Source: Eumeta japonica (Eukaryota > Arthropoda > Insecta > Lepidoptera > Psychidae). From it: DNA of 64,000 nucleotides. This document shows positions 36,980 through 48,579 of this stretch, one piece after another. A model generated the notes under the pieces. The model had not been told where the DNA came from. It was given only the letters and a program-made list of their open reading frames with translations, and made no database searches. Each line of letters begins with the position of its first letter. Position 1 is the first letter of the stretch. The position numbers were made by a program, and so were the translations under genes. The stretch is from the NCBI GenBank assembly GCA_005406025.1, contig BGZK01000011.1, positions 124,001 through 188,000 on the forward strand, in the 5' to 3' direction.

Positions 36980-37135
36980 CTCTACGAAACACCGAGCTAG
37001 TGGTTTAATTTGAGTTATAAGTTAAAAAACCTTTGGCCTATTCACCCGTGGTCAGGATCGAACCTGATACCTTCCAATTTGAATACTTAACTCTTAACCT
37101 TTTTGGGCACCACCGATTCGTGTTACGGACTCATC
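36980..37135 (-). mobile_element. tRNA-derived SINE-like sequence
   Basis: The minus strand contains GGTTCGATCCTGACCACGGG, whose first ten bases match the pol III B-box (GGTTCGANNCC). The same piece, more degraded, is at about 19890-19930 in the duplicate S1. The A-box is not clear. Confidence 0.45.
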
Positions 37136-37586
37136 ATTTATGCACAACTAAAACCGCAAAGCACTGCTAGTGTTACAAGCAACCGCGTACATTAATGCAT
37201 GTAATTTAATACGATGATCTAATTTCGATTTGTTAGCTGCCTCTAGTTCTCTCATTCTTCTTTTATCATTCCCATATCAGATTTTTATCAAGTTGAAATG
37301 ATCCCACCATGACAATAAATTTTCACCAATAAAACGATAAATTTTAAAATATGTTCTAAAAGCCCCTTTTTTTGATATTGCTAAAAATCGTAGAAAGCTT
37401 CAGTTATATTAGGCATTTATAAATAGTCAAAATCATAAATAATACGATCAAAACATAGTTTTCTGAATTGATTACATTTTTAATTGTAGCATTAAAGATA
37501 ACATTTGCTTTCTCATAGCACTGATTCTAAAATATCCACTGGTGATCCATTTTCCTCTAAATAGTTTTAGCTACATTAATTGTTTC

Positions 37587-40500
37587 TTATAAAAAGGCGA
37601 ACTGCAGCTGAACCACGACGTAGTTGGAGGCCACGGCGAGCACCCGCAGCGGGCAGCGCCGCGTGCAGCGCGAACATGCCGTACACCGAGAACTGCGGCC
37701 TTCGCTTGTCCAATTCGCGTAACATTTGTGATGCTTTTTCGTATATTAGTCCTGAAATCAAAGTTATTGAAAATGTTTAGTAATGTATTTATAATTTAAA
37801 TTACGCACATATGCTCAGGTTTTAGTTATATTAAAATTCAATACACGTTGTCTAAAAGAAGACTTTTGACCACAAACAACTGTCGCAATAATAACACATA
37901 AAATGTAGGCTTCTTTTATTAAAGCTTTTATTTTTAATGAGAAACAGGTCACTGGATACAAAATACGAAAATATTCATTGTTTGTCCACCCAGGTAGATG
38001 CGCAGGCAAAAGCTAGTGGCAATATACTTACTATATAACAGATAATGTGAGCCGAAACCGGAAAAGTAAAGTGTGATTCTTTTCTGTTACAGACTTCGCT
38101 TTCATGCTATGATTTGGTTTCGATTCTAGTTCGATTTTTAAAGTAAAGGGAACTCTGATAAGGAAAACTAACTGTGATTAAACTAAAACGTACTCAATAG
38201 AGGGACTAGTAAAGATGCGCTGTTGCTGGGCTGAGGAATTGGGTAACTTAGATGGAGAATCAATTGTAGAAGAAGTAATATTTATTCCATAACAAAGTTC
38301 TTTGCAAAAACTTGGTATTATTATTATAAAAGACAAACGAAAAAAAGAGACGTTTCACGGATGCGTAAAGCCCCGGCCTACACATTGTACAGATGTAATT
38401 TGAAAACGTCATTGTTAAGTGAAAACGTTTTGACTATAGGTTTTTTTGTACTTAATATAAAAAATAAAGGTAGCGTCAATGACATGCTATCATTGGGCCC
38501 TTCCCGATTATTATCATCTGTTAATCACAGTTATTCCCCAATTTCATATCATTTGCGATTAACAGTCGGTTAACCAATTCCTTTGCACTAATTTTCGGAA
38601 TGAACTTGTAGTGACGTATTAATGTACCCCTTTTTTCTATAAATGATATATTGGCACAGTCAATGCCGAGTTTGTATACTTAGGTAATCTGACTACAAAT
38701 GATGGTAAAAATGAAAGAGATATCGAAAGGAGAGTGCATGCGGGAAATAAAGTAAATAGGGCCTTGCTCGCTATTATGAATAGCAAAAGCATCTCACGAC
38801 AAGCGCGCTTTGGTATCCATAATGAGGTCTTTATCCCTACGCTTATATACGGTAGTGAGAGCTGGGTATGGCAGAAGAAAAATGAAAGTAGGATCAATGA
38901 AGTGGAGATGCGATCGCTGCGTAGTATATGTGGAGTGTCTCAAAAAGATAGATGTAGAAACAGTTATGTTAGAAAGCGATGTGGTTTGAAGGAAGATGCA
39001 GTAAAAAGATATGTTGCGATGGTTTGACCATTTGGAAAACATGAATGAAAGTAGATTTACAAACATATCTATAAAGCGGATATGTGTGATGGTAAGATCG
39101 GCAAGAGTCGCCCTAGAAAATCCTATGCAGCCATATTGGTGGCATATTAAGAAAGGATCAAATTTTAAGTACCTGAAACCAACGAGCTTGCATGAAAAGA
39201 TTGATAGATGTCATGAGACAAGAGAGATATGCAATGATCGTACCATGTGGAAACCTATTGTCTATATATAGTATAGAGATATAATAACAATATTATTATT
39301 ATTGAAATAATGCTTCATACAACAAAAAAAATTTCCTACATTTTGATTTTAATATTTTTCTGTTATTCTTTAGACTTTTCCATGATTTCATAAAAAGTGT
39401 TCAAAGTGCAGGTCGGATATAAAACATGTCCTTTAAAGCCTACTAAAGAGCACTCGCCGCTTCGCCCGTCTGGATACAGAATGATGTCCTTCATTTTTAC
39501 TCCGATACGATCCTCGCTGTCCGAGCTGATCCCGATTCTCGTGCTATATTTTTATCCAGTGATTGAGTGGACTGCATCGGTCCCACTTACGGGAGAGAAC
39601 TGAATAATAAATATGAAAATAAAGAAACTTTTACGCCTGCCCAGGGGACTGTTGTACTCCATACTGGTCTGACTGATGAGGGCCGGGGGAGAACGGAGAT
39701 CTATTCGGAAGATCTCGGGGTTGGATTGGGGCCTATGTTGGGCAATTATGTGGGCAACCGGGTATTGAATATCTGTATGCCTGGAGCCTCATACGCTGAC
39801 ATTTTAAATAAAACTTTATTAGGTAAACATAGCGAGAACACCTTAATTATTACATTGGTGAGGAGTAGTTCTGGTGTGCGACGAAAAGATATGATTACCT
39901 CTTTCAAAAATCAAAATGTATGAAAATCTCACTTCCAAATGTAAAAAATGGATCTTATTCTATTTTAATAAGAAACGAGGAATTAGTTTCTTGCCGCTAC
40001 TGCATTCCTAGATCTTACTTTAGATAATAGACTTCAGTGGGGTCCTCGTATCGGTGAACTGATGAAAAGACTTAGCTCTGCTGCGTTTGCAATTAAAAAA
40101 ATAAGAAATTTATCCGATATGAAAACCGCCACTTTGGCTCATTTTGGATGTTTTCATAGCTTCATGCCATGTGGCATCTGGCTTTGGGGACATGCTGCGG
40201 ATGTTCACAGAATTTTCGTTTTGCAAAAGCGGGCCATTCGCGCCATTTACGGGTTGAGACCTCGTGTTTCTCATAGAAGAAAGTTTAAAGAAATTGGAAT
40301 TTTAACTGTGGCATCACAGTTTATTTATCTAAATTTAATATATGTTAACAAAAATTTAGAATGTCTTAATAAATATAGTGGTAAGCATAATTTCAATACT
40401 AGGAATAAAAATAAACTGTGTTATTCGACTGCATAGGGTCACAAATTCATTTAGGGGGCTCTGTGGGCGCATGTTCGATAAGATTCCTGTGGGTATACAA

Positions 40501-43500
40501 AATTTACCTTTATACAAATTTAAAGTGTCTATTAAACAAACACTTTGCACAAAAGGGTATTATACAATCTCTGAATACTTAGAGGATAAATGCACATAAT
40601 GTGCTCGACTTCCTACAGGTTTTTTCCTGTAATAGTTTTATATATGATAGTATTTCTATATAATTGGTTTGAAAAGAGCTATTCTCAAATTTTTTGCTCG
40701 TTCTTCTTGAGAGATAACTGCCTTACGTGCGAGCGGTAATTAAAAAATAATTAATAAACTGTAAATTCTTTAAATTTTATTACGTATTTCAAGTATAACC
40801 TCGTTTGAATGAAAGATATTTTGGTTTGAATTTTTTATGACGAATCTGGATTTTGAATCGTCGTTTGCATTCGCCCGTCTATTTTGTTACTTCAATTGAT
40901 TGAGGATTCATTAATTCATTGAATGCTTTCAAATATTTAAATGCGCTTGATACAGATTTTATCAAAATAGCAATACTAATCGTCGTATCTTGTAGCAACT
41001 ATCAAAATAAACTTCAGGCTCGCGCCAATCGCAACAGCCCTCGTAGCGTAACTGCCCAATAACAAAAATGACCCTCTTTTAATATATTTACTTTTATTCA
41101 GACATTATATAATAATTGTTTTAATAGTAATTTCCCTTTCTTTCAATACGTCAAATCTTGAATATTTTTACCATTTTCTTAGGTATGCTTACTATCGTTA
41201 CGTACGTTGTAAGTCCGTGTCGTAAGCCCATTTTGTTGGTTTCGCTTATAACATCTTCATAAAAATTGTTTAACTATAATTATATAATACCTAAGTGCAC
41301 CAAAGGTCACTTTAAAATTTTTATTACATTTTTGATATAATTAAAAAGCATTAATGTGTGGCGTATCCGGACTCCGTGTGTCGCGACGCTGTGAAGAAGA
41401 ATAAAGTTTGATGGAAAAGAAATGTCATGACACCGACGTTTACGCGAACTATGTTTTTGTGTTTTCGTATTTAATTACTTTTTCTTTATCAAGACAAGAT
41501 TATAATTATTTTAGTTAAACAATATGCTGTGTACGTGTTTATCAATTTATGTAGTATGTATAGTGCCACACCGAGGTTGACACAAACTGTTTCGTGTTTT
41601 CGTTTTGCATTCGTACCTAAAACTGGTGACCCCGACTAGGACAGCTAAAATAGACAAATAACAAAATATAAATATTTTATTAAAATGCCAAGAACACAAA
41701 ACAATTAAGATGCCGGATCCGATTCCATTGCCTCACTCGGCACGTCTAACGAAGTTTGTCGACTTACTACAAAAATTCCACCGTTTTGACCTGAAGAACC
41801 TATAATATGGTTTGCTCAAGTCGAAGGTCAGTTTATGAACGCCGGAATAATGGCAGATTTGACAAAATATAATTATGTCATCGCACAGTTAGACCAAACG
41901 CATCTACGAGAAGTCAAAGATATTATCGTAAACCCTCCAACGACTGGCAAATACGAAATATTAAAAACAGAGCTTGTCAAACGTCTATCAGATTCGAAAG
42001 AGCGGAAACTAAAGCAACTTCTCATGCACAAGGAACTTGGCGACCGCAAACCTTCGCAGTTTTTCCGCCACTTACAAGGCCTGGCCGGTCCTGACATCTC
42101 CCAAGAACTTACTCATTACAATATGGACAAGCCGCTTACCACAAAACATACAAACAGTCATCGCCGGACAGACAGCACCTACTTTGGAGTTGCTCGCCGA
42201 TTTGGCCGACCGAGTACACGAGATAGCTCTTCCATCCCTACAAGTCGCGTCCACTTCCACCGTATCAGCCCATGCTTCCACACTAGAGAACTTAACTAGT
42301 GAAATAGCTGAACTCGTACGTCAAATGAGGCAGCTGACTACTCATTCCTATCACCAATTGCATCCAAAGTCACGTGGCCACCCCCAAGGACGCTCACGCT
42401 GTCAGTCTTGTACCAGATCAGACTCTAGATACCGCAAATATCCTATTTAGGTAAGAATGCAGAACGAAAACACGAAACAGTTTTTGTCAACCTCGGTGTG
42501 GCACTGTACATACTACATAAATTGATAAACACGTACACGACATATTGTTTAACTAAAATAATTATAATCTTGTCTTGATAAAGAAAAAGTAATTAAATAC
42601 GAAAACACAAAAACATAGTTCGCGTAAACGTCGGTGTCATGACATTTCTTTTCCGTCAAACTTTATTCTTCTTCACAGCGTCGCGACACACGGAGTCCGG
42701 ATACGCCACAAATGTATTTTAAATATCAACGTTACGTGTATGGTGTCGATGATATTTTAATATATCGATTGACAACTAATATTTTAGTAGCACACAGTAT
42801 TATTTTATTGCTATTATGTATTCAACCACTTAGGTAAGAGGCGACGATAAAATACCGAAGGAGCGTTTTTTCTTGCGAATTGAATTTCCAAATATGATGT
42901 ATCGAAATATAAACGTACTTTTATCTAGTAAAGGAATCAATTTAATAGCACCAGAGATGACCTTCTATACGCCAACAAAAAAACAACAATAACACATTTT
43001 TATAAAATAAATGTAGATAACAATTTAGAAAAAAATTAAGTTAAGAAGAAGATTAAGAAAGTTGATGTTCCTAAACCTCTTAAGAAACATAAGTTGTTTA
43101 TTTTGGTAAAGATTAATATTGCTGTGAACTCCGCTCACAAGCTAAATGACTAAAAGTTCAAAATAACTCCCCTTAAAAAAATATTCGAGAATAGTTAATT
43201 CCCTATAACACAGTTCTTAACAACTTCCATAATATACTGTAAAGGTTAACTAAACAACAAAATAATAATAGAAAAATCTTAACATCCCAAATTAGTTCAT
43301 AAGTCAAAATTATACCAAGTACTTATGAACGCGGCTTTTTATATCCTTTTTTTTGTTATGTTTTGTATGTTATCGTTTTCGAACGTTTCTTGAAAGTTCA
43401 GTATGCTTCAATCAACATAAAGCCTTCAGTATATTGACGGGTGAGCATGTCCGGTGGACGAAAAGGGATGTGCTCATACAGAGAAAAATAATGCATCTTC

Positions 43501-46500
43501 TTTCTATATATCTTCTTTTTCGCTCGTATGACTCTGTTACGGACAGTCGCGCACCTAATGTTAATTTGGATATTGTATTTTGTCTTATACGGGCTTGATA
43601 AGGATTATTTTGTATTTTGTGTTTATATTTGTGTGTTTTAATTATTGATGTATATTTTATTAGAATTTTTGTCTAGTTTTTTATTACCCGGGTAGGGATT
43701 AGTTTTAAGAAAGAATATTTGTCTATTGTTGTATATTTGTTTTTTTGACAAATTTATTATAACGATTGAAATGTAATGTGCGTGTGAGTTGCATACGAAA
43801 TTGTGCTTTGGTGGGGAGGACCAATGACGGCCTAGAAAGCGGCCGTCATTACGGTACAGCCGCAAATCGATGTCCCGGGCACTTGTGGCGCCAACGCCCA
43901 GTTGACTCCCGGCAGCGGCCCGCTGCGCACGTCTCGGCGTGGCGCAGCGGGCTCGGACACCAACTCACCTGGACCATCACGTCTCCCGCGAGTGCGAGTA
44001 CAAATCACATCGCAGACACCTCCGGCGCAAGCCGTCGAGGTCGCGCCCGACGCCCACGGGGACCAACGCAGGCCGTCCTGAGCGCGTGTGTGCTGCCGAA
44101 CACGCGCGCCGTGCGCCGCGCCCCGGACCGGCCTGCATATTTTGCGACTACCCTCAATTTATTGAGATCCCGGCTCAACATCACCGCACCAAAGCTGATG
44201 TCGCCGCATTTTAATTATTAAAATGCAGGCGGCTCGGCACCGCGCCACTACGGACGTGCAGAGCGCGTTGGTACGGCCGCGCTTACCGGACTCTGAAGTG
44301 TCCGACGCGCCGCGCGCCTACCACGCGCGGACGGCGGGGCGCCTACCCGGACATCGTGGAACAATTACTCTACCAGAACCGATGCTTCGGGGCCCCTCGT
44401 CGATCGGAAAGACGACCCAGACGAGGGCCGGAGCGAGAAGAGGACACCGGCTCGCTGACGCATGCGTGGCTGAGCCGTCCCCCCCCTCGTCAACCCCACT
44501 CCGCAACCCGGTGCCCCCACCCGCCGCTGAGCGCATGCGCAATGACGCGCGCGCCGCGGGTGGCCCGGCGTGGCACCGGATTGAAGATTGAAGAAGAAGA
44601 AGAAGAAGGAAGACGTCGAAGAACGAAGAGAAGAGGATGAGGGACGCGGCCCGCTCACACGTACTGCCCTGGCTGCTGCCGTCGGATGCGTGGATAGCCT
44701 GATCAGCGGTCGGCGGGCGCGCTCGGTTAGATCTACGCCAACGCGGGTCACCGATGCGTGCCGCCTTGATCCGGTCGGCGTCCACCAGCGTCCGACCACC
44801 GGCGGTCAGCTGCGTGTGCGGCTCCGCTCCCTCCCGCGCTCGGACACTACCTCTTCACAACCCGGTGCCCCCACCCGACGCTGAGCGCATGCGCGGTGAC
44901 GCGCGCGCCTGCGGGTGGTCCGGCGTAGGCACCGGAATGACATCACAACTCACAAGACAGAACGAGGAGGTTGAAGGACGCGGCTCGCTGACACGTACTG
45001 CCTTGGCTGCTGCCGTCCGACGCGTGGATAGCCTGATCAGCGGTCGGCAGGCGTGCGCTCGGTCAGACCGACGCCAACGCGGGTCACCGATGCGTGCCGC
45101 CTTGATCCGGTCGGCGTCCACCAGCGTCCGACCACCGGCGGTCGGCTGCGTGTCCAGCTTGAGCTGTGCCTCCCTCCCCACCCTCGTCGAGCACCTACGC
45201 ACGCCGCCCCCTCCCCGCCGGCGCCTGCGCAATGACCGCGCGCGCCCGCGTGGGTCGGCGACTGGGCTCCGGCAAGATGTCAAACAATGGATCCAAAAGC
45301 GGACCATTGCCACCTGAGCCGTCGGGGTCGTCCCCGACGAGAAGACGCCCGGGCATGAGGCAACAGTAAGTCCTCCGTCCCGTACCTGCACCCAATATAA
45401 GGGTGTGGAAGCCCCACGAGCGAGCGAGCCAACGCCTCGGCGTGGCGCAGCGGGATCGGACGCCAGCTCACCACTATCATCATCAAGTCTCCCGCGAGTG
45501 CAAGTTCAAATACCACCGCAAACACCTCCGGTATAAGCCGTTGAGGACGCGCCCGACGCCCACGGAACCAACGCAGGCCGTCCTGCGTGCGTGTGTGCTG
45601 CCGAACACGCGCGCCATGCGCCGCGCTATGCGTCGCGCCCCGGACCGGCCTGCATATTCTATGACTACCCTCTTTTTGAGACCCGGACATACATCATCGC
45701 ATCAAAGCAGATGTCGCCGCATTTTATTTCACTAAAATGCAGGCGGCTCGGCACCGCGGCCACCTCGGAAGTGCAGAGCGCACTGGTACGGCCGCCCCCG
45801 GCGCTTACCGGACGCCGAAGTGTCCGACGCGCCACGCGCCTACCATGCTGCAGACGGCGGGGCGCCTGCCCGGACATCGTGGGAACAATTATCCCAATTG
45901 TGAACCGATGCTTCGGGGGGCCCCTCGCCGATCGGATAGACTACCCTGACGAGGGCCGGAGCGGGAGGAAGAGGACACCGGCTCGCTGACGCGTGCATGG
46001 CTGAGCCATGCCCCTCCCCCCGCCCTCGTCAACCACCATTCCGCAACCCGGTGCCCCCCCTCCCCCCCCCCTGCCGCTGAGCGCATGCGCAATGGCGCCC
46101 GGGGGTGACCCGGCGAAGGCACCGGATTGAAGATTGAAGAAGATAGAAGAATGAGAATGGGAGACTGGAGAACGTTGAAGATCGAAGAACGAAAAGGTTG
46201 AGGGACGCGGCTCGCTGACACGTACTGCCCTGGCTGCTGCCGTTGGATGCGTGGATAGCCTGTTCAGCGGTCGGTAGGCGCGCTCGGTTAGATCTACGCC
46301 TAGCGGGTCACCGATGCGTGCCGCCTTGATCTGGTCGGCGTCCACCAGCGTCCGACCACCAGCGGTCGGCTGCATGTGCAGCTTGGGCTGCGCCTCCCTC
46401 CCATCCTCGTCGAGTACCAACCATCAGCCGGTGCCCCCCCTCCGCCTGCTGGCTGCGCATGCGCGACGACCGCGCGCGCCTGCGGGCGATCTGGCGACGG

Positions 46501-48579
46501 CACCGGCATGACTCCAGAAACAATGGTTCTAACCATTGCCACTTGATCCGTCGGGGTCGTATCCCCGACGAGAAGACTCCCGGGCATGAGGCAAAATATA
46601 AGTCCTCCGTCCCGTACCCACACCCATGAATAAAAAAGGGTGAGGAAGAACCACGAACGAACGCCAATGCATATGCATTGAAAAGTGCATGGCCACGCCT
46701 CCCCAATTAAAATGTATGCAACTCAGATGTGCAACGGATGCAGCACTGCAGTTAGAGTGGTGCATCCGGTACAGTTACTCGCCAACCGTCACATTGTGAA
46801 GCTTGGCTGAATAAAGAAGTTAAGTCTGAGAGAAAACGCTGTCCATCATTTGTCCACCGTCACACCGCAAGAAATCCGTTCACCCCGAGGCGTGTACTCG
46901 GGAAGAAGAGCAACCCGAGGTGCGGGCTTACGCGGCGATGCCGTAAATCGCCGTTACAGACTCTATCCACCGGACATTCTCGCCCGTGAATATTTATCAC
47001 GCCATCTTCATTTTCAAAATTAAGTATTGTCTATGTGTTCAGTAGTTCTGTATGTATAAAAGAAAATAAACTGAAACATCTGGTAACAACGCAATAGTTC
47101 ACAACTACCTTTCCCGCTAGCCAAGATAATGTATCTGTTAGGTTTAGTAAAATCCACTAAGTACTTTGAAAGCCTTATATGCTTATAAAGAGAAGGATGT
47201 GGCGACACCTTTGTTTTAGTGCTACTTAGAAAAGTATCATTTCGTACTTACAATAACATCGATCTTAAAATTCGAACCCGTTTCAAATACCACAACTTAC
47301 CTTCTTGATACACTGACAGCAGGTACACACACAGTACTCTAGTACTTTTTACCTGCCTCAGGAAATCGGCGCAAGTCTTATTTAACCCGATGAACAAAGA
47401 GAAGTTGAAAAGTATAGAGATTGGTATACTAGCCCAGTCAAAAGTGATAAAGAACTGAAAGAAAAAAGAATTTTATAACATTTTTATATTATTAATAATA
47501 ACTTAGCACCATAAAAAGGTATAAATAAAACGTCATCCTCACGTCCGTTTGTAGACCATATATCATAATCTGAAACATCAAAACGATCCATAAATTTAAG
47601 AAGAGCGTATAAACGGCTACCTGTAACGAGAAATGTATAAATTTGAATATTGTCATATGAGCTTGAAATGGCATTACGCTAAGAAAATTATACAGCGTGC
47701 TAAAGCGCGTGATGAAAATACAGATTACACATACAGCGAGCCGTTCATCGGATAGTAATTTAAATATACCTGATATTGGAAAACCTTCACGAATGTCTCA
47801 AATGCGTCTAACAGTGCTTTTAGCGCGGATACGACATCTCTGGAACATAAGGTGTAGTCTTTTATTTCTTCGGTTATCATATTCATATGGGCATCGCAAA
47901 TCCATAAGAACGAGTGAATCTTGCAAAGATAAGACGGCCTCCTTGAACGCGGTGTGCGGAAATGTCTACTGAGTACGGCGTTAAGGAACGCCAGCCGCGT
48001 ACCGAAGAACGTCATGATATAGCAACATAAGATTATTTCCAGGAACTCTGCACTCGTAGAAAGAGCTATTACAATGCAGGCCACCCTACTAGAGATTTTC
48101 GAAAAGTAACTAATGATAAAAAACATCGAGTAAGCCGTAACAGAGAGTACGGTATTCATGGTGCTGGAGCGATACTGAATTTCGTACAAAATATTTGAAT
48201 TATCTAATTGTAGGCGATGATCGAGTTCTTGCATTTCAATCATCAATTCGATATTACCTTTACGGTTGATGAACCTGTTATAGATTGTATTTGCTAGATA
48301 GTTCAATATGTGCAAGCACGTCGTTATGGCAAATATATTTCCAATTGGTGGAAATACTATAAACCTCATTAATATATCGGAAATCAAATCGTAACCGCAT
48401 ATCACAACTAAAATGATCAATATAATACTGTAGATCCTTTGGTATGTGGTTGGTGATCCGAGAACTCTATTCTTCAAGTTCACTCGTGCGGTGCCGAGAA
48501 GAAGTCGTATGGTTTGCAACGTGGAAAAACTTTTAATGAAGGATTCGTCCAAAATATTTGATTGGCTACTGTTTCTCAT
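37587..48579 (-). CDS. GrE: gustatory receptor gene with a 9.5-kb TE-filled last intron and frameshifted terminal exon
   Basis: Exons are 48579-47770, 47620-47543, 47454-47301 and (inferred) 37751-37587. The start is MRNSSQSNILDESFIKSF; the conserved LLGTARVNL follows. TM1-4 are in exon 1 (CLHILNYLANTIYNRFINRK ... CCYIMTFFGTRLAFLNAVL), ending FVKVFQYQ. Exon 2 is VAVYTLFLNLWIVLMFQIMI and on. Exon 3 is FFITFDWASIPISILFNFSL ... LCVYLLSVYQEG. The terminal exon is assigned because the sequence beside exon 3 (47228-47280) is duplicated together with an identical-type terminal exon in S1. That exon has one extra G (about 37651), so TM7 and the QF tail are lost (LHAALPAAGARRG). Otherwise it would make 401 aa. 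Exons 1-3 are certain; the link to the last exon is inference. Confidence 0.75.
38640..39290 (+). mobile_element. RTE-type reverse transcriptase C-terminal fragment
   Basis: The plus strand reads VYLGNLTTNDGKNERDIERR, then NKVNRALLAIMNSKSISRQA, LIYGSESWVWQKKNESRINE, MRSLRSICGV and, after a frame change, RWFDHLENMNESRFT and KIDRCHETREICNDRTMW. It is the same family as the fragments at 2.0-3.0 and 18.6-19.5 kb. It is inserted in S2 relative to S1, so it postdates the duplication or was lost from S1. Confidence 0.8.
39600..40610 (+). mobile_element. Jockey-type non-LTR element: ORF1 esterase-like piece joined to RT C-terminus
   Basis: At about 39690-39870 the frame LGVGLGPMLGNYVGNRVLNI CMPGASYADI (read as one stretch) resembles the SGNH/esterase-like region in ORF1 of some insect non-LTR elements. 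From 39990 to 40600 a Jockey-type RT C-terminal region follows: DLTLDNRLQWGPRI, FHSFMPCGIWLWGHAADVH, LQKRAIRAIYGLRPR, FKEIGILTVASQFIYLNLIY, and after a frameshift FDKIPVGIQNLPLYKFK. Everything between ORF1 and the RT end is deleted. It lies in S2 and not in S1. Confidence 0.65.
41357..42710. mobile_element. Non-autonomous retroelement with LTRs in inverted orientation, gag fragment inside
   Basis: A roughly 270-bp LTR (TGTGGCGTATCCGG...) at 41357-41630 is followed by a primer-binding-site-like CTGGTGACCCCGAC and a plus-strand Ty3/gypsy-type gag: WFAQVEGQFMNAGI, LRQVKD-like LREVKDIIVN, DRKPSQFFRHLQGLAGPD, then out of frame LPQNIQTVIAGQTAPTLELL. The same LTR, about 98 percent identical by eye, returns in reverse complement at 42441-42710 (...CCGGATACGCCACA). 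AATG flanks both ends (41353-41356 and 42711-42714), as a target-site duplication. Gag has in-frame stops. There is no protease, RT or integrase. Normal LTRs are direct repeats, so this arrangement is unusual. Confidence 0.85.
43437..46990. mobile_element. Small MITE that hosts the GC-rich element
   Basis: The left part (43437-43534) begins TGACGGGTGAGCATGTCCGG; the right part (46959-46990) ends in the inverted form ...CCGGACATTCTCGCCCGTGA, giving imperfect inverted repeats of about 24 bp. ATAT flanks both ends. With the GC-rich element removed at its GACTC duplication, a MITE of about 130 bp remains. The nesting order is clear: MITE first, GC-rich element second. Confidence 0.65.
43535..46958. 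mobile_element. GC-rich 3.4-kb element with TGTTACGG/CCGTTACA ends and 5-bp target duplication
   Basis: The element starts TGTTACGG and ends CCGTTACA, flanked on both sides by GACTC (43530-43534 and 46959-46963). Most of 43.8-46.8 kb is far more GC-rich than the rest of the window. It consists of two diverged long units (about 43.93-45.42 and 45.43-46.63 kb), each with a segment ending CCGGACCGGCCTGCATATT and ATGTCGCCGCATTTTA. A sub-repeat containing CTGATCAGCGGTCGG and TCCACCAGCGTCCGACCACC appears three times (about 44.66, 44.99 and 46.22 kb). Many long overlapping open frames occur on both strands because stop codons are rare at this composition; none shows a recognisable transposase, RT or integrase. 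No direct LTRs were found. It may be a non-autonomous LTR or Ginger-like element. Confidence 0.7.

Larger units (their letters stand above)
36588..41070. repeat. Segmental duplication copy S2 (main part; continues at 47127-47280)
   Basis: This matches S1 (19556-21880) in the same order but is interrupted by later insertions: about 160 bp at 38.03-38.20 kb, an RTE piece at 38.64-39.29 kb and a Jockey piece at 39.6-40.6 kb. Beyond 41.07 kb the inverted-LTR element and the GC-rich nested element are also inserted before homology resumes at 47127-47280, next to GrE exon 3. S2 therefore represents the swollen intron 3 and terminal exon of GrE. Confidence 0.8.

Noticed and set aside
43766..46706. 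Many long open frames on both strands in the GC-rich block (up to 187 codons)
   Set aside because: They overlap in all frames and on both strands, consist mostly of Arg, Ala, Pro and Ser, and change frame between repeat units. This is what GC-rich non-coding repeats produce.
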